Origin: Caenorhabditis remanei
Lineage: Eukaryota > Nematoda > Chromadorea > Rhabditida > Rhabditidae
Direction: 5' to 3'
DNA: 64,000 bases
Assembly: GCF_010183535.1 (NCBI RefSeq)
Contig: NC_071331.1
Span: 14,260,001 to 14,324,000 of the forward strand
The position numbers and the translations under genes are program-made. How positions within the stretch are numbered: position 1 is the stretch's first letter; the number at the start of each line of letters is the position of its first letter. This document shows, piece by piece, positions 27,551 to 39,197 of this stretch. The notes beneath the pieces were generated by a model. That model was given only the letters and a program-made list of their open reading frames with translations. It did not search any database and was not told the DNA's origin.

Positions 27551-29745
27551 ATGTCTTCTTCTCCTCTAATGGATGACTCTCGTCGGTCAGCAGTTCCTCC
27601 AAAAGAACCAACTGGTAGAATATGTACAGTAAGTTATAAGAATCATTAATAAATGATTGGTTGCACTGACTAGAAGACGTGAGTAAGGTTCAAAAATCCA
27701 GGTCTGCTCTGATCGTGCAAACGGATACAACTTTGGAGTCTTGACTTGTGAATCTTGCAAAGCATTTTTCCGGCGAAATGCAGCGAAACACAAGGTAGAT
27801 AACAACTAGATCATATCATCCTAATCCTTCTGTTGTTCAGGAAATTAAATGTCCATTTTCCGATTCATGTCAAATAACATCAGCATCTCGAAAGTTTTGT
27901 CAGGCTTGTCGTCTGAACAAGTGCTTTGGAGTTGGAATGAACAGTGACTGGTTGAATGATTTGAAGCCAAAGACAACTGGAAAATTTAAAAGAAAGAAAC
28001 CAGAATTGAAGAGTCAGATGAAAATAGAAATTGAAGATACAGAAGAAGATGTTGAAAATGAAGAAGAAGAGCAAATTATTGTACCAAAAGCATTACTCGA
28101 GAAACTAATCAGCAAAGCGAATGAGTTAGTTTTCACTTTTTAACTGACCAGTTTTCGAAGATCTGTTTCCTATCTGTTCACTTTTTTCTGTTCTTGTTCC
28201 ATGTCAGATGGCGATAACTTCGAGAAAAAGCGACCGAATTGTGAAACTGTTCTTTGATTATCAGATCAGATCAGTCACGAAGAACACAAATTTCAGAAAA
28301 CCAAAAGATCATTGTATCTGTAAATGTCAATGTGGATTCTATTCAACAACACAACGTCTAACTGCTTTCATTCCAAAAGAAGATACTGTTTCCACAGTAA
28401 GTACTCCACCACTCACTTCCTTTTCTTCTCAAAGCAAACAACTTTTCCAGAATAGTCCATTGAGCTCGGCATTCACTCAGCCCCATTCTGATTCATTTTC
28501 TTATTCATCATCTTCTCCGACTCTTTCTCCAATGTCTATTATCAGTTGTGCCCCATCTTCTCACGATTCCAGCAGCTACAGTACTCCTCAACTCATCGCT
28601 CAATCACCGTCTAACTATAGAGTTTCTCCTTCTTCTATGGCTGGTTCCATAACTGGTATTGCCAAGTTTTATTTCTTCTTTTTCTATGTTGGAATTTTCA
28701 GAAATGTCTCCTCAAATGACATCTCAATATCCCCCAATGTTTTCTCCATTCCAATTTAATCTCATGGCTCAAATGACTTCTTCTCCCAATTTCTTGAATT
28801 TTCCACCAATGCCAGAAAGATCTTGGACTCCAGTTCAAGCAGTACAAACAGAAACTTCTATTAGTACAGTACCTTCAAGTTTGCTTGAAAAGATCCATAT
28901 AAGTGAGTACAGAGAATTCACTACTTTGAAATCATTTCCAATTTCAGAGATAGATAAATACATTGGTGTTCTAAACCCCGAGGAAATGTCAATGCTAGAA
29001 GAACTTCATATTCGGAATGAGCCATTAAATGCTCCCTTAATTCAATGGCACAATCCAAAAAGTATAGACGGAGTGTTCAAAATTATTGAAGAAGCTCTTC
29101 GGAGGATTGTCAATATGGCATGTCAGCTGAATCTTTTCCGTGAACTCCACGTGGAAGATCGAAAAAATCTGCTGAAGAGTGGATTCGGAGAGCTTCTGAT
29201 TGTTCGTGGATTGATGGCTTATGACAAAAGTGATAACAGTTGGAACCATTCATTTGGTGTAGGTGGAAAAATGGAGGTGAAAGTGGATGTTCTGAAGAAT
29301 CCAAAACTTGAAGAACACTACAAAGCACACATTAATTTATTGGAGACATTTGGAGACGACGTCAGAAATAATGAACATTTGATGCTGATTTTCAATGCAG
29401 CTGTCATATTTCATCCACGTGAGTTTATCTATTTACGTATTATTTCATTGTGATCAAATTTCAGATGTTTCAAATTTACGAGAAAGTAATCGAGTTCATA
29501 CAACACAAGCCAAATACTTCCAGATGCTTTTAAAGTGAGACTAGCTGACATTCGACTACTCAATTTCTAATTTCAGACTTCTTACATTCGAATATGGAAA
29601 AGAGAGAGCCGATATTGCCTACAGTAATCTATTGAATCAAGTTGTAGAACTCCATCGGGTGAATCGAACTCTTCTTCGAGTATTTTATGGATTAGATATT
29701 GCTCAATTAGATCCATTGATTCGAGAACTTTGTTCTTTTGAATAA
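27551..29745 (+). CDS. nhr-8: nuclear hormone receptor NHR-8
   Basis: Ligand-regulated transcription factor of the DAF-12/NHR-8/NHR-48 group, related to vertebrate VDR/LXR-type receptors; in worms it acts in xenobiotic resistance and cholesterol/bile-acid-like metabolism. There are eight exons: 27551-27628, 27702-27794, 27841-28124, 28297-28655, 28702-28902, 28948-29418, 29465-29534 and 29577-29745, 574 aa. The DNA-binding domain starts at [14 protein letters not shown], with the group-typical P-box [12 protein letters not shown] and second finger CPFSDSC...[11 protein letters not shown] Ser/Pro-rich hinge follows (28390-28650), then a ligand-binding domain from about residue 340 to the end. 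A possible AATAAA lies at 29869. A 54-bp in-frame segment at 28397-28450 may be an optional intron. Identification rests on the P-box type and position beside the F33D4 genes. Confidence 0.92.
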
Positions 29746-29895
29746 CCATTTATTACCAATGAACTTTGCACATATTGTGCACTTATTAACATGGGAAAAT
29801 CGGAGAAAATTGCACATAAGAAAGACAAAATAGAGTATAAAATAGAAATACACGTAGATCTGGATCGAAATAAAATAGAAATAGAATTGTGATAA

Positions 29896-32862
29896 TTACT
29901 CCTCCTTCAACCACTTTTGACACTTGGCAACATAGATATGAGAACGGGCGCAGGTCAATGCTGGATAGTAGTTCTCAATGAAGTAACAGTGCTCTTTGGC
30001 GAATTCTTCGACAGTATCGAAGAGGAATTGGCGAGCAAAACTACGGAGGTTCAAGCATTGATGCTTAGTGACGACAGCTCTCTTCTTATTTTTCTTGACT
30101 CTTTGAGCACGAGTAACTGGAGCTTCTGTGGTCGTTGTAGTTGTTGTGACTTCCTCCTCTTCATCTTCAACTAACTCCTCAGCTTCAATAACATCATCAC
30201 CTTCCTCTTCTTCTTCTTCAGCAGCAGTCTTCACAACTTCTTCTTTCTCTTCTGGGGCTTCAGTTGTTGGAGTTTCCGTAGTCGCCTTCACTTTCGAGAG
30301 ACGAATTCTTTGCATAACTCTTTTTCTGATTTCCTTATTCAAAAGTTCCTCTTCTTGTTCCTTCGTGAACATCTGAACTTTACTGCTTCTCTGTTCCATT
30401 GCATCATTCATTGGAGTATCATTTTGTGGCTCGTCTTGAACCATTTCCTGTCTTCTTGGACTGTCTTGAACCTCATCAACTCCATCGAATTGCTCAGCAA
30501 ACTCCTCGGACGGTGGAGATACACTTGGAGCTACTTGAGTTTTCCATTGTTCATCGTACAAATCTGGGAACTTTCTGATCTCCTTCTTCTCTTTCTTTGA
30601 TGTCTTATGAGTCTTTCTCATCTTTCTTTTCTTCTTTGGTGGCTCAGTTGTTTCTTCTTGTTCCTCTTCAACTGCTTCCTTTTCTTCAACCTTCTCCGTC
30701 TGGAAGATATATAAATGTGATGAATTTTTTGAGAAAACACGAGTCAAGACCACCCCGGCTGATGATAATATCCAGTTAACGAAATAGTGAACATAAAAAA
30801 TTTCAACCGGCGTCGTCCCCTTTATAGAGTGCAAAACAAAAAATTACTTCTTCAACTTTGACGACACGTGGCTTGCGAATCTTCCTTTTACGGTTGATGG
30901 TGTATACACGAACGCTTCCCTGAGAGACACAAATGTTAGATTAGCAGAGTGATTGGGTTAATGAAAAAAAGGATAAAAAGAGGAAAAGAGCTCACTTCTT
31001 TTTGAAGAACATTCACTGGTTCTTGTTCCTCTTGAGCTTGAATTTCAATTGGATCACTCATTTGAACTGTCTTTGCTCCGAATTGACGAGAGTGCATGTC
31101 TTTTGTCTTCTTTTCAAGATAGTGAATCTTTCTTCTTGGAAGAGATTTACGTCTTGGTTTCCCTGTTTCTTCAGTTGTTGTCACTTCTGGTTCTTCTGTT
31201 GTCGTAGTTGTGGTAGTAGTTGTAGTAGCTGGATCAGTGAAGAGGTTGACCTGAAAATGATACGTTTTCTACAGATAAACTATTGGTGAGAGTAATTCAA
31301 TTTGCTTAACTAATTAACTTACCATTGGTGGGAATGTTGGGGCCAAGAACTCAGCGGCGTCAGACGCAGTTTTCTGAAAACCAGGTAATTGGATAATTCG
31401 ATTATCTGCAAACCAGACAAACCACTTGTTTAATCTCAACTCTCTTCGATACTTCAGGTAGTTGTGGGAGTAAAGTATTTGGAAGAATTTTGACAGATCC
31501 ATTTGCATCCTTCAAAACAACAACCTGTTCATAGACACTGCAAAAACAGATATGACATGCAACTATTTTTCGTTCGTTTCTCACGTTTTTCCGTCCTTAG
31601 TAACTGGACGATACATAATTTCAGTTGCTGGTTGAGCGGCTGTTGCAGGCCTGAAATATGTCACTCAAAAAGTTTCCTTTACTGGATTTTTTGACCACCC
31701 CCTTCTCCGTTATTTTCACTTCCCTCCTCTCGGTTTGAACCGGTTTAGCTGGTTAGTGAGTGTCAAACGTCAAGAACATGAAAAAGAAAAGAAAGAAAGA
31801 AAGGAGTCAAAATGACAGATAACTGTCATCCTCCCAAAATAACGCTTCTCTTACATCTGAAGAGCGGGCATCTGAAGTGGGACTGGTGGCAATGGAACAA
31901 GAGGTGGTAGTGTGATCATTGGCTCCTGTTGTGGTTGGCTCTTCTGTGGTTGTTGAGCTGCTTGAGCTGCTTGAGCTTCTCGAATGGCATTTCCAGTTGC
32001 AGAGATGAGTCTGAAAATGGGTTTTGTTAGAGTTAGTTCAGATGCAGTTTCAGTTGCAAAGCAGTTATAGCGGGGCTGCCATTTTCGAACATAAGGCAAG
32101 ACGCTGTTATTTCATTTTTCGTCCTCATTGCAATTAAGAGAATCCGAAATATAATTAGAGCAAGCAGTTGTTAGTTCCTTACTTAGAAATCGAGAAGATA
32201 TCTTCGTTATCCTCAATTTTCTTCGAAGCAAGAGTTGGCCTCTCGTTGAGTTCTTTTTGTTGTTCTGCTTTCACGTCGTCAACCTGAAAATTCGAGATGA
32301 TACACAGTTCAAAGTACATTCACAGGAGTACAGACAACCCCATTTGAATCCGATATTAGCTTTCGAAATCGAAGGCAATTGCCAATTTGAATGACGTGCG
32401 GAATAAGTACTACACACCCAATTGGATATGTTCTTCCCGGATGTTCATACTTTGTTCTGTCTGTTTACTTACCGTTTTGAAGCTATACGACTCCTCATCT
32501 TCCTTCTTTTTCTCGACTCTCTCCACTTCTTCTTGTTTCTTTTCAGTCACTACTTCCACCTCTTTTTTCTGTTCCTTCTCACTGACAAATCCAGCATCTC
32601 TTGCGAGTTGAGACATGATATCAGCAGGTAGTTTCAGAAGTGAATCATATACATCTGATCTTGCTTTCACAACTTTCTCTGGTTCAGGAGTTGAAACATC
32701 TGGTTGGACGCTTGTAGATGTTTGATTTTGGCTTTTCATCATTTCAGGGACCTCTTTAATTGCATCAATAGTGTCTCTAACAAGTGATCGGACATCAATG
32801 AAGTGATCCTGAGCCAAAGAGACTGCTACGAGAGCCGGAAAAACTACAAGGAGATGCCTCAT
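29896..32862 (-). CDS. uncharacterised secreted low-complexity protein with C-terminal Cys motif
   Basis: I do not recognise the family; by neighbourhood it may be the orthologue of C. elegans F33D4.6. There are nine exons: 32473-32862, 32183-32283, 31855-32010, 31585-31650, 31453-31537, 31323-31373, 30996-31250, 30848-30919 and 29896-30699, 659 aa. It begins with a signal peptide (MRHLLVVFPALVAVSLA) directly after a TTTTTCAG acceptor. Then come acidic/Lys-rich coiled-coil-like segments, a Gln/Pro/Ala-rich stretch, a Thr run (about 31205-31235), several basic clusters (KPRRKSLPRRK, PPKKKRKMRK) resembling nuclear signals or proprotease sites, and a Glu-rich block. The C terminus is compact and probably folded, with four cysteines (QCLNLRSF...EHCYF...LTCARS...AKCQKW). 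It is convergent with nhr-8 (150 bp apart). Confidence 0.8.
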
Positions 32863-35258
32863 CTGAAAAACGAGATATAAATACTCTTTGTCCCTAAAGT
32901 GAAGATGAACAACGAATGGTCCATAAAATAACATTGTCCGAATGAAAGTTTGAAAAAAGGGTAATGAATAAGAAAGGAACACCGGAAAGCCAAGAATCTT
33001 CACAAAAGTAAAAGGAAATGAAGCGTTGAACGCCGGTATGGGATGTCCATTCTCTCTACTCCGCCCCCTCAATTCTCTTCTACCTGTACATAAATAAATT
33101 GACAAATTACACGAGGACTGAAGAGAAAGTTGGTAATTAGAAAAGAGAGAAAAAGAGAGAAGAAGTATATTAGGAATAGGCTAGTGACCAGCACTCTCTT
33201 ATTCTTCCAAAGTGAATTCGAAAAGCATAAGTGACGAAAAAACGGAAACGAGATATTAGATATTATAATGATGATGATGATGCTTTGTAAGCGTCGATCG
33301 GTTTTAGATAACCATGAATCTTGCGGGGCGGCTTGTGTTCGGCAATGTTAGCTGTCAAGATTTACGAGATTTGTGTCAAGAATGTTGCATTTTCCATATT
33401 GAAAGTTATTTGGTTTGAGGAAGAGGATCCACGTGACTCTGTGTATGAATCAATGGAACATGTATTATATAATTGAGAGTGAAATGTCTACAAATATTCT
33501 AATTTCTAGACAGTTAAACTGAAAGATCCTAAAAAAGAGAAAAATGGAATGAATACTATTCGAGGAACAATAGTTTTCGAAGCAAATGGAAGAAGACACA
33601 CCTTTGAAGAATGGGAGTTTGAAACACAATGAAATGTATCTTATTATCACCCCACTTGTGACTATTTGGAAGCATTGTAGGCGGGGGGACACACAAAAAG
33701 AGAAACGCACACAAAATCTGAGAAGACGCAAAAAGAGGTCTCGATCAAGTTCTCTTTTAGGAGAATGAAGAAGCCTGATATGCGAGAGGAAGGGGGACGA
33801 GAATCGGAATCGGACTGACCGATTGAAACAAACAAGCCAGTTTTTGAACATTTCTGGATTTTGGAGAGAAGCGAGAAAATGAAAAAAAAGAGAATGAAGA
33901 GGCAATGTTAGCAGCGAATTAAGCGATAGAGATAAGGTATAGATTTCCTTCCGTTTATGACACAACATTCAATTTTCGAAACGTAAGAAAGTGTCGAGAT
34001 TGCTTGAGATTTTCTAGATCAGGTATTCGAGAATGGGGAAATTAGAAAATTAAAAAACACCGTTTTCAGTGGGAGATTTTTTAAACGGTTTTCAAACTTC
34101 ACATCGTCAAAGCTTGAAAAACCGTATTCGAATAAGCTGTTTATAATTGGATTGGAAATAAAAAGAATTCCTCATTAGACTGATCTCAATCATAATGTTT
34201 TTACAACTACTTTACTACTTCATTACCCTTATCCTCTTCTATTTTCTTTTCCTCGAATGAAATTAAACGTTTCCGACTTTCTTTTTCTTCTCTCCTTCTG
34301 ATTTTCATTTTCATTTTCGTTATCAAGTGTTCCGATCCACGAAGAAACCTCCTGCATACTATCATAAAAACAAGCTTTTATTGAATGACCACATGAAAAA
34401 AAGAAGAAAATCTGATTGAAGAGAGGGTCAATCCTCATTACAATCCACTTGTTTGACAGCTAAACTATCGTGTTTTTCCAATGAGTTCTTCGAGAACTTC
34501 AAGGGAAAGACACACATTTTGTTTTTTTTTCTGTTCGTTTTAATTAATAACCATAATAGTTATGAGAGAAAACTGTGAATAAATATATTACAATAAAGAA
34601 GAAGAAGGATTATATGAATCTGAAGTAAAAGCGTTCCGTTTTATAGCCCACTTGGTTGTACAAACGTAGTTCTAGAACAAACCCGACTGTTTTCTTAGTA
34701 ATTGCAAAGTTCCAAAACTCCTTTAAAGCGGATAAGAAAACACGACTTTAGTTTTGTAGAAGTGTAAGTGGTAGGTCGATATGAAAACTTTTGATCAGAT
34801 AATAACAAATTTTTAGTTTTAGTTTCAAAGTAACTACATTTCATCAGTACTCTATCCTCAGTAACTGATAGGCACCGACTAGGAATGTTAACTTTGTTAA
34901 ACTTGTTATTCTTGGAAAATCAAAACAACGGTGACCATCTAAATGACAATCTTCAACAGATCTGAGGATTGTTTGGTACAGCCAAGAGGAGATCCATTCG
35001 AAGAAGGAAGACGAGTGCAACCCGGATGGACAATTATTTCATTAGGAAGCACAGAAGGAGAATAGGAAACAACCATTTTTGAAACAAAGATGCTCGAATC
35101 TAATGCTCGTTCGAGCAGGTGTTTGGAGAGATAGTGGCCTCAAAGTCTGAATAAAAGTTCTTTAGGCAATACAAATAAATATTTTATTCTTGATGAGAAA
35201 AAGAGAGAAAATTGCAAACAAGCATCAGTTATTTTGAGTTCATTATTAATCGAGTAGC
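32863..35258. other. 2.4-kb intergenic region
   Basis: Upstream of the 659-aa secreted protein gene and downstream of the Gly/Gln-repeat gene. Short ORFs here are unsupported. There is a small (GAT)n run at 33269-33281. No RNA gene or transposon was recognised. Confidence 0.4.
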
Positions 35259-35621
35259 TTATCCCATTTGAGGATTTTGTCCTTGGTTTCCACCCTGTTG
35301 ACCTCCTTGTTGTCCTCCCATACCTCCCTGCTGACCTCCTTGTTGACCTCCTTGTTGTCCCTGACCTCCAGTTTGTCCTCCTGGTTGTCCTTGTCCACCT
35401 TGTTGTCCTCCTTGCTGGCCTCCCTGTTGGCCTCCCTGTTGGCCACCTTGTTGGCCACCTTGTTGTCCTCCTGGTGGACCTCCTTGTTGTCCATTTGTGG
35501 ATGGAGTTGATCCTTGTCCTGGTTGTCCACCCTGTTGTCCACCTTGTTGACCTCCTTGTTGTGGTGGTTGAGCCATAACGGCAATGGCGACAATGGAGAG
35601 AAGGATGAGAGTAGTCTTCAT
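35259..35621 (-). CDS. secreted Gly/Gln-repeat protein, 120 aa
   Basis: Single coding exon. Signal peptide MKTTLILLSIVAIAVMA, then a mature part built almost only of GGQQ/GGQ repeats with a few Pro, Ser and Thr, ending GQNPQMG. Composition alone does not define a function; secreted Gly/Gln-rich proteins can be structural (cuticle, mucin-like coating) or antimicrobial. A TATAAAAG box lies at 35736-35743 and a splice acceptor (TTTCAG) just before AACCATG, so there is a 5'UTR intron or trans-splicing. It borders the DUF148 gene cluster, whose members carry similar Gly-rich tracts, and it could be a cluster member that lost the DUF148 domain. The repeat DNA causes long open frames on both strands, which are not genes. 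Confidence 0.8.
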   Translation of the reverse strand: MKTTLILLSIVAIAVMAQPPQQGGQQGGQQGGQPGQGSTPSTNGQQGGPPGGQQGGQQGGQQGGQQGGQQGGQQGGQGQPGGQTGGQGQQGGQQGGQQGGMGGQQGGQQGGNQGQNPQMG

Positions 35622-36935
35622 GGTTCTGAAATGATAAAAAGATTAGAATATAATTAATATTTGAAAAAGAAGCAAGATAAGAAAAGCGAGAATAAATGAA
35701 CGAGGCGGAATACTTTTCCACCAATCGCACCTCTTCTTTTATACGATTTCAACTGGATGTAGATGTATCGCATACTCTTCATAATCCCCCTACTCTCTGA
35801 ACTATTTCGTTTCTTTTTTCAACTCCGCCCTTTTTTTAACATCAACTCTCCATAACAACCAAAAAAGCGAGAGAAATCAGAGAAATCAGAGAAATGAGAA
35901 AATATAAATGGACATTTCCAGATCTGACTAATTCTGTTGTTGAAGTTGGGCTCTTTCTCTTTGTCTCTCTATATCCAATAATCACTGAAAAAGTGTGAGA
36001 ACTATAGAAAGATCGACAACATATTCTTTTCAGGTGACTCAGTCATGTGAAACCATGATTATGTCCATTGAGCACTAAATCAGAAAACCAGGTGATATTT
36101 AGAATCTCGTTACTCACTTTTGTGTTGCTGAGGAATTTTTGTGAATAACAAAAAATAAAATTCTTGAGAATATCAAATTATGTACTGATTTCCTTGGTCT
36201 AGCCAGACAGAATAACAAACCAACAATATTTTGAATTCCTTGTCTAGAATCTTTCTTGTGAGAGAATAACGAGCAATTTTCCGGTAAATGAAAGATCATA
36301 TTCATGTGGTACTCATAAGACTTCAGACGTTTGGCCCTTGGGCTCGACTGTCGTCTGGGCTAAGAGTGTCGTCTGGCTATTTCAGATCTAACTTCTGCCA
36401 TGCTCCCCATATCCAGAGAAAAACGTAAGACTCGAAAGACTGTGTTTTATCTTCAAACTGTCTATTGAATTCTAGCTCGACTTCACAATTTTGCGGAGAG
36501 TTCTATAAACAGAATGTTATTTTCGCACAGTTCTAAGCAGCTATACAATATTTCATTTCCCGAAACTATTGGAATTTCCTTCCTACTTTTTTCAAATAAA
36601 GCAACTTTTTAGTCTCGAAAGACAATCATCGGCCAAAGAACGTTCTGACACATTGAAAACTCAAAACTGGATAGACAGATATTGGGTACAGATAGTAACC
36701 TTTCATCGGATTTGTAATATTAATACTGACGTGCAAACCATTCAGCCTTTGTAGTTTAGTTCTCCTTCTAGGGGTGAATCAAACGATCAGGGGTTGAAAT
36801 GATTTGTTCGGAACTCGAAATGTTCTTGGAATAGTTTTTTAACTATAAAATTTCCTGTGATATTCAGTTCGAACATATAATATTTGTGGCAAGAAATTTA
36901 TTTACAAAGCATGACGAATCAGATAAAAAACAGAA
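35622..36935. other. intergenic region before the DUF148 cluster
   Basis: Apart from the TATA box, no gene was seen. A short local direct duplication (GTGTCGTCTGG-type, around 36345-36375) is present. Confidence 0.4.
35736..35743 (-). promoter_or_regulatory. TATA box of the Gly/Gln-repeat gene
   Basis: TATAAAAG on the minus strand, about 115 bp before the ATG, with a splice acceptor in between. Confidence 0.55.
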
Positions 36936-37754
36936 TTATCCGGAAGGAGTAGTGGTAGAAGAAGTAGAGAAAGTTGATCTTCCGGTGAATCCTCCGTTAT
37001 TTCCCCCACGAGTTCCATTTCGTCCTCCTGGTACTTGAGGTCTTGCAACTTCTTGAGCAATGAAGAACAGAGCATCGACTTCCTGAAATTGTGTGAATGA
37101 AAAATATATAATTTAATTCAGGAACTTACAGATGGAGATTCTTGTCTGAGCTCTTCAATTGCTTGTCTTTGAGCAGCAAGAGTTTGATCCTCGTTCTCAA
37201 GAATAGTCTCCAATGAGTTGAGGACTGAAGAAAGATTTGTGAGGACACTGGTCACATTTTGCTTCATTTCTTCGAGTTTAGCAGTCACGTTGGCAGAGAA
37301 TGCTTCGTATTGCTCCTGGAAAATAAAACAGATTCCAATTGATAAAATAATGAATCTAACTCACAGAAACACCGTTTGTCTGTGCCCACGTGGAAGATTG
37401 TTCTTCGATTTCAGCGATAGTAAGAGTAGAATTGGTGACGATTGCCATGAATTCTCTACGAGCTTGTTCAGTGACATTCTGGAGGAATGGAGGCATTGGA
37501 AGTCCTTGTCCTCCGTGACCTCCATGACCTCCTTGTCCACCAAATCCTCCCTGATTTCCACCAAATCCTCCCTGACTACCACCTTGTCCTCCTCTCATAC
37601 TAACTTGATTTCCTCCGAATCCTCCATTTTGATCTCCATATCCTCCTTGATCTCTTTGCATACCTCCTTGTTGTTGATATCCATTTCCATTTGGAGCAGC
37701 CATAACGGCAGCAGAAATCACAACAAGAGCAATTAAAATTTTAAAGGAACACAT
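36936..37754 (-). CDS. secreted DUF148 (SXP/RAL-2, ANIS5-like) protein A
   Basis: 240 aa, exons 37365-37754, 37130-37315 and 36936-37082. Signal peptide (MCSFKILIALVVISAAVMA), then a Gly/Gln/Asn-rich region to about residue 86. The DUF148 domain follows, starting PPFLQNVTEQARREFMAIVTNS (about 89) and running through ANVTAKLEEMKQNVTSVLTNL. The tail is Arg/Gly/Ser/Thr-rich. The family is nematode-specific, secreted, helical and found among parasite surface and allergen proteins; its role in free-living worms is unclear. Intron 1 (phase 0 after NGVS) is at the position shared by all five genes of the cluster; intron 2 (phase 0 before EVDALFF) is shared only with gene C. The ATG follows a TTTTCAG acceptor, and TATATAAC lies at 37923-37930. 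Confidence 0.88.
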
Positions 37755-38500
37755 TCTGAAAAAAGAAAAATAATAGGAAATTCCCAATAAAAATTGAAAT
37801 TATAAAATGAGAAAGACTGGTGAAATACATTTCTGAAACTACAAGTTCCTCTGAACCATTGTGTTAAAAGAAATGAATTGAGAGGCGACTGAACACAATA
37901 TTCTTTTCATCCAAACCTCCTGGTTATATACTTTCTTTTGTGCTCTCGATCATTGGTAAACAATGTTTTTATTCTCGGTTTCCATGTGAACTGTCTGATC
38001 CAGAAAGTCACTTTTTGAAGAGACGCAGTGTTTATTTTTCCACAAACATGGGGGAGGCAGAGTAACTATGATGCTGAACTTTTTGTATCATCATTTCGGT
38101 TTGACAGATTTTATGTAAAACTGCTATTTTGAATATTCAAAACCTTGATGTCATCACAAAAGTGCGATGGTTATCTTTGAGTCGCCCTGATAAACTACAA
38201 ACTACAAATGAGTTTTTTCCAGTTTCACAGATGTGTTTTGCACAAAAACAAATAAATAAATGAGTAATCGGGGAGATGGCTGATGTCTAACCAGAGCATT
38301 CTTTTGTTTAGTTGATGTTTGGGGTCTTGCAGAATTATTATGTCATACTGGTTACAATACTGTATTGACTGTCAATATTTTTGCATTAAGAACTTGTCAT
38401 CTTTTTTCTTTGAAAAATAAATCAACTTTTGAATTGGTTTTATTGTTTGTTCAAAGTTCGACCCAATGGTATTCCAATAACAGAATATAAAAAAAGGAAA
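37755..38500. other. intergenic between DUF148 genes A and B
   Basis: Holds the promoter of gene A (TATATAAC on the minus strand at 37923-37930, about 170 bp before its ATG) and the 3' flank of gene B. Nothing else was seen. Confidence 0.45.
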
Positions 38501-39197
38501 TTAACGGGAAGAAGTGTTATTCTTCTTGTTCTTCTTGGCTGCCTTGGTGCTTGCAGTGCTGTTGTTTGAGTTATCTCCTCCGAATCCTCCTGGTCCTCCA
38601 GGTCCTCCGTGTCCTCCTGGTCCTCCTGGTCCTCCGTGTGGTGGTCCTGGATGAGACAAGTGCATGATTGTGTCAACTTCAACTGGATAGTTCTGTCGGA
38701 TAGCATCAATGGCTGTCTTCACTTGATCACGGGTTTGGTCTTTGTTGTTGAAAATTGAGTTAAGTTGAGTGTTGACATTGGCCAAATTTCCGATGACTGA
38801 GGAGACGTTCGTCTTCATTTCATTCTCAAAAGCAGTCTTGTTCTGTTGGAACTCGTTGTAGATGTCCTGAAAAATGTAAATAAAACAAATTCCAAGACAC
38901 ATCCGAACTAACCGAAACTCCGTAAGTATTTGCCCATGCAGCAGATTGAGTCTCCACTTCTGATTGAGTGAGATTCTCGTTGCTGACGATATCAAAGAAT
39001 GCTTTACGAGCATCATCAGTCACGTTCTGAAGGAATGGTGGTGGAGGTGGTCCTCCGTGTCCTCCTGGTCCTCCTGGTCCTCCTCGACCACCCTGACCAC
39101 TTCCTTGTCCTCCATGTCCTCCACCGTTACCTCCGGAACCTCCTTTCGCCAAAGCAACAGCAGAGATACAGAAAAGAATAAAAAGTTTTGAAAGCAT
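38501..39197 (-). CDS. secreted DUF148 (SXP/RAL-2, ANIS5-like) protein B
   Basis: 216 aa, exons 38913-39197 and 38501-38866. Signal peptide (MLSKLFILFCISAVALA), short Gly-rich stretch with GGPGG repeats, then the DUF148 domain from PPPPFLQNVTDDARKAFFDIV (about residue 51). After the domain comes a second GGPGG repeat (about residues 170-192) and a Lys/Asn/Ser-rich end (KAAKKNKKNNTSSR). It has the same phase-0 intron after YGVS as the other members and lacks the second intron. A TATAAATA box at 39234-39241 lies only 37 bp before the ATG, implying a very short 5'UTR and no trans-splice acceptor. Confidence 0.88.

Noticed and set aside
28208..28296. ORF start [13 protein letters not shown] as an nhr-8 exon
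   Set aside because: Splicing 28124 to 28297 restores the frame ([14 protein letters not shown]); including the upstream part requires a poorer donor.
33465..33968. 167-aa minus-strand ORF
   Set aside because: Hydrophobic, low-complexity translation with no splice or homology support.
35246..35593. Long open frames in other phases and on the plus strand over the Gly/Gln-repeat gene
   Set aside because: Shadows of the short-period repeat; only one frame has a signal peptide and matches the promoter and acceptor.
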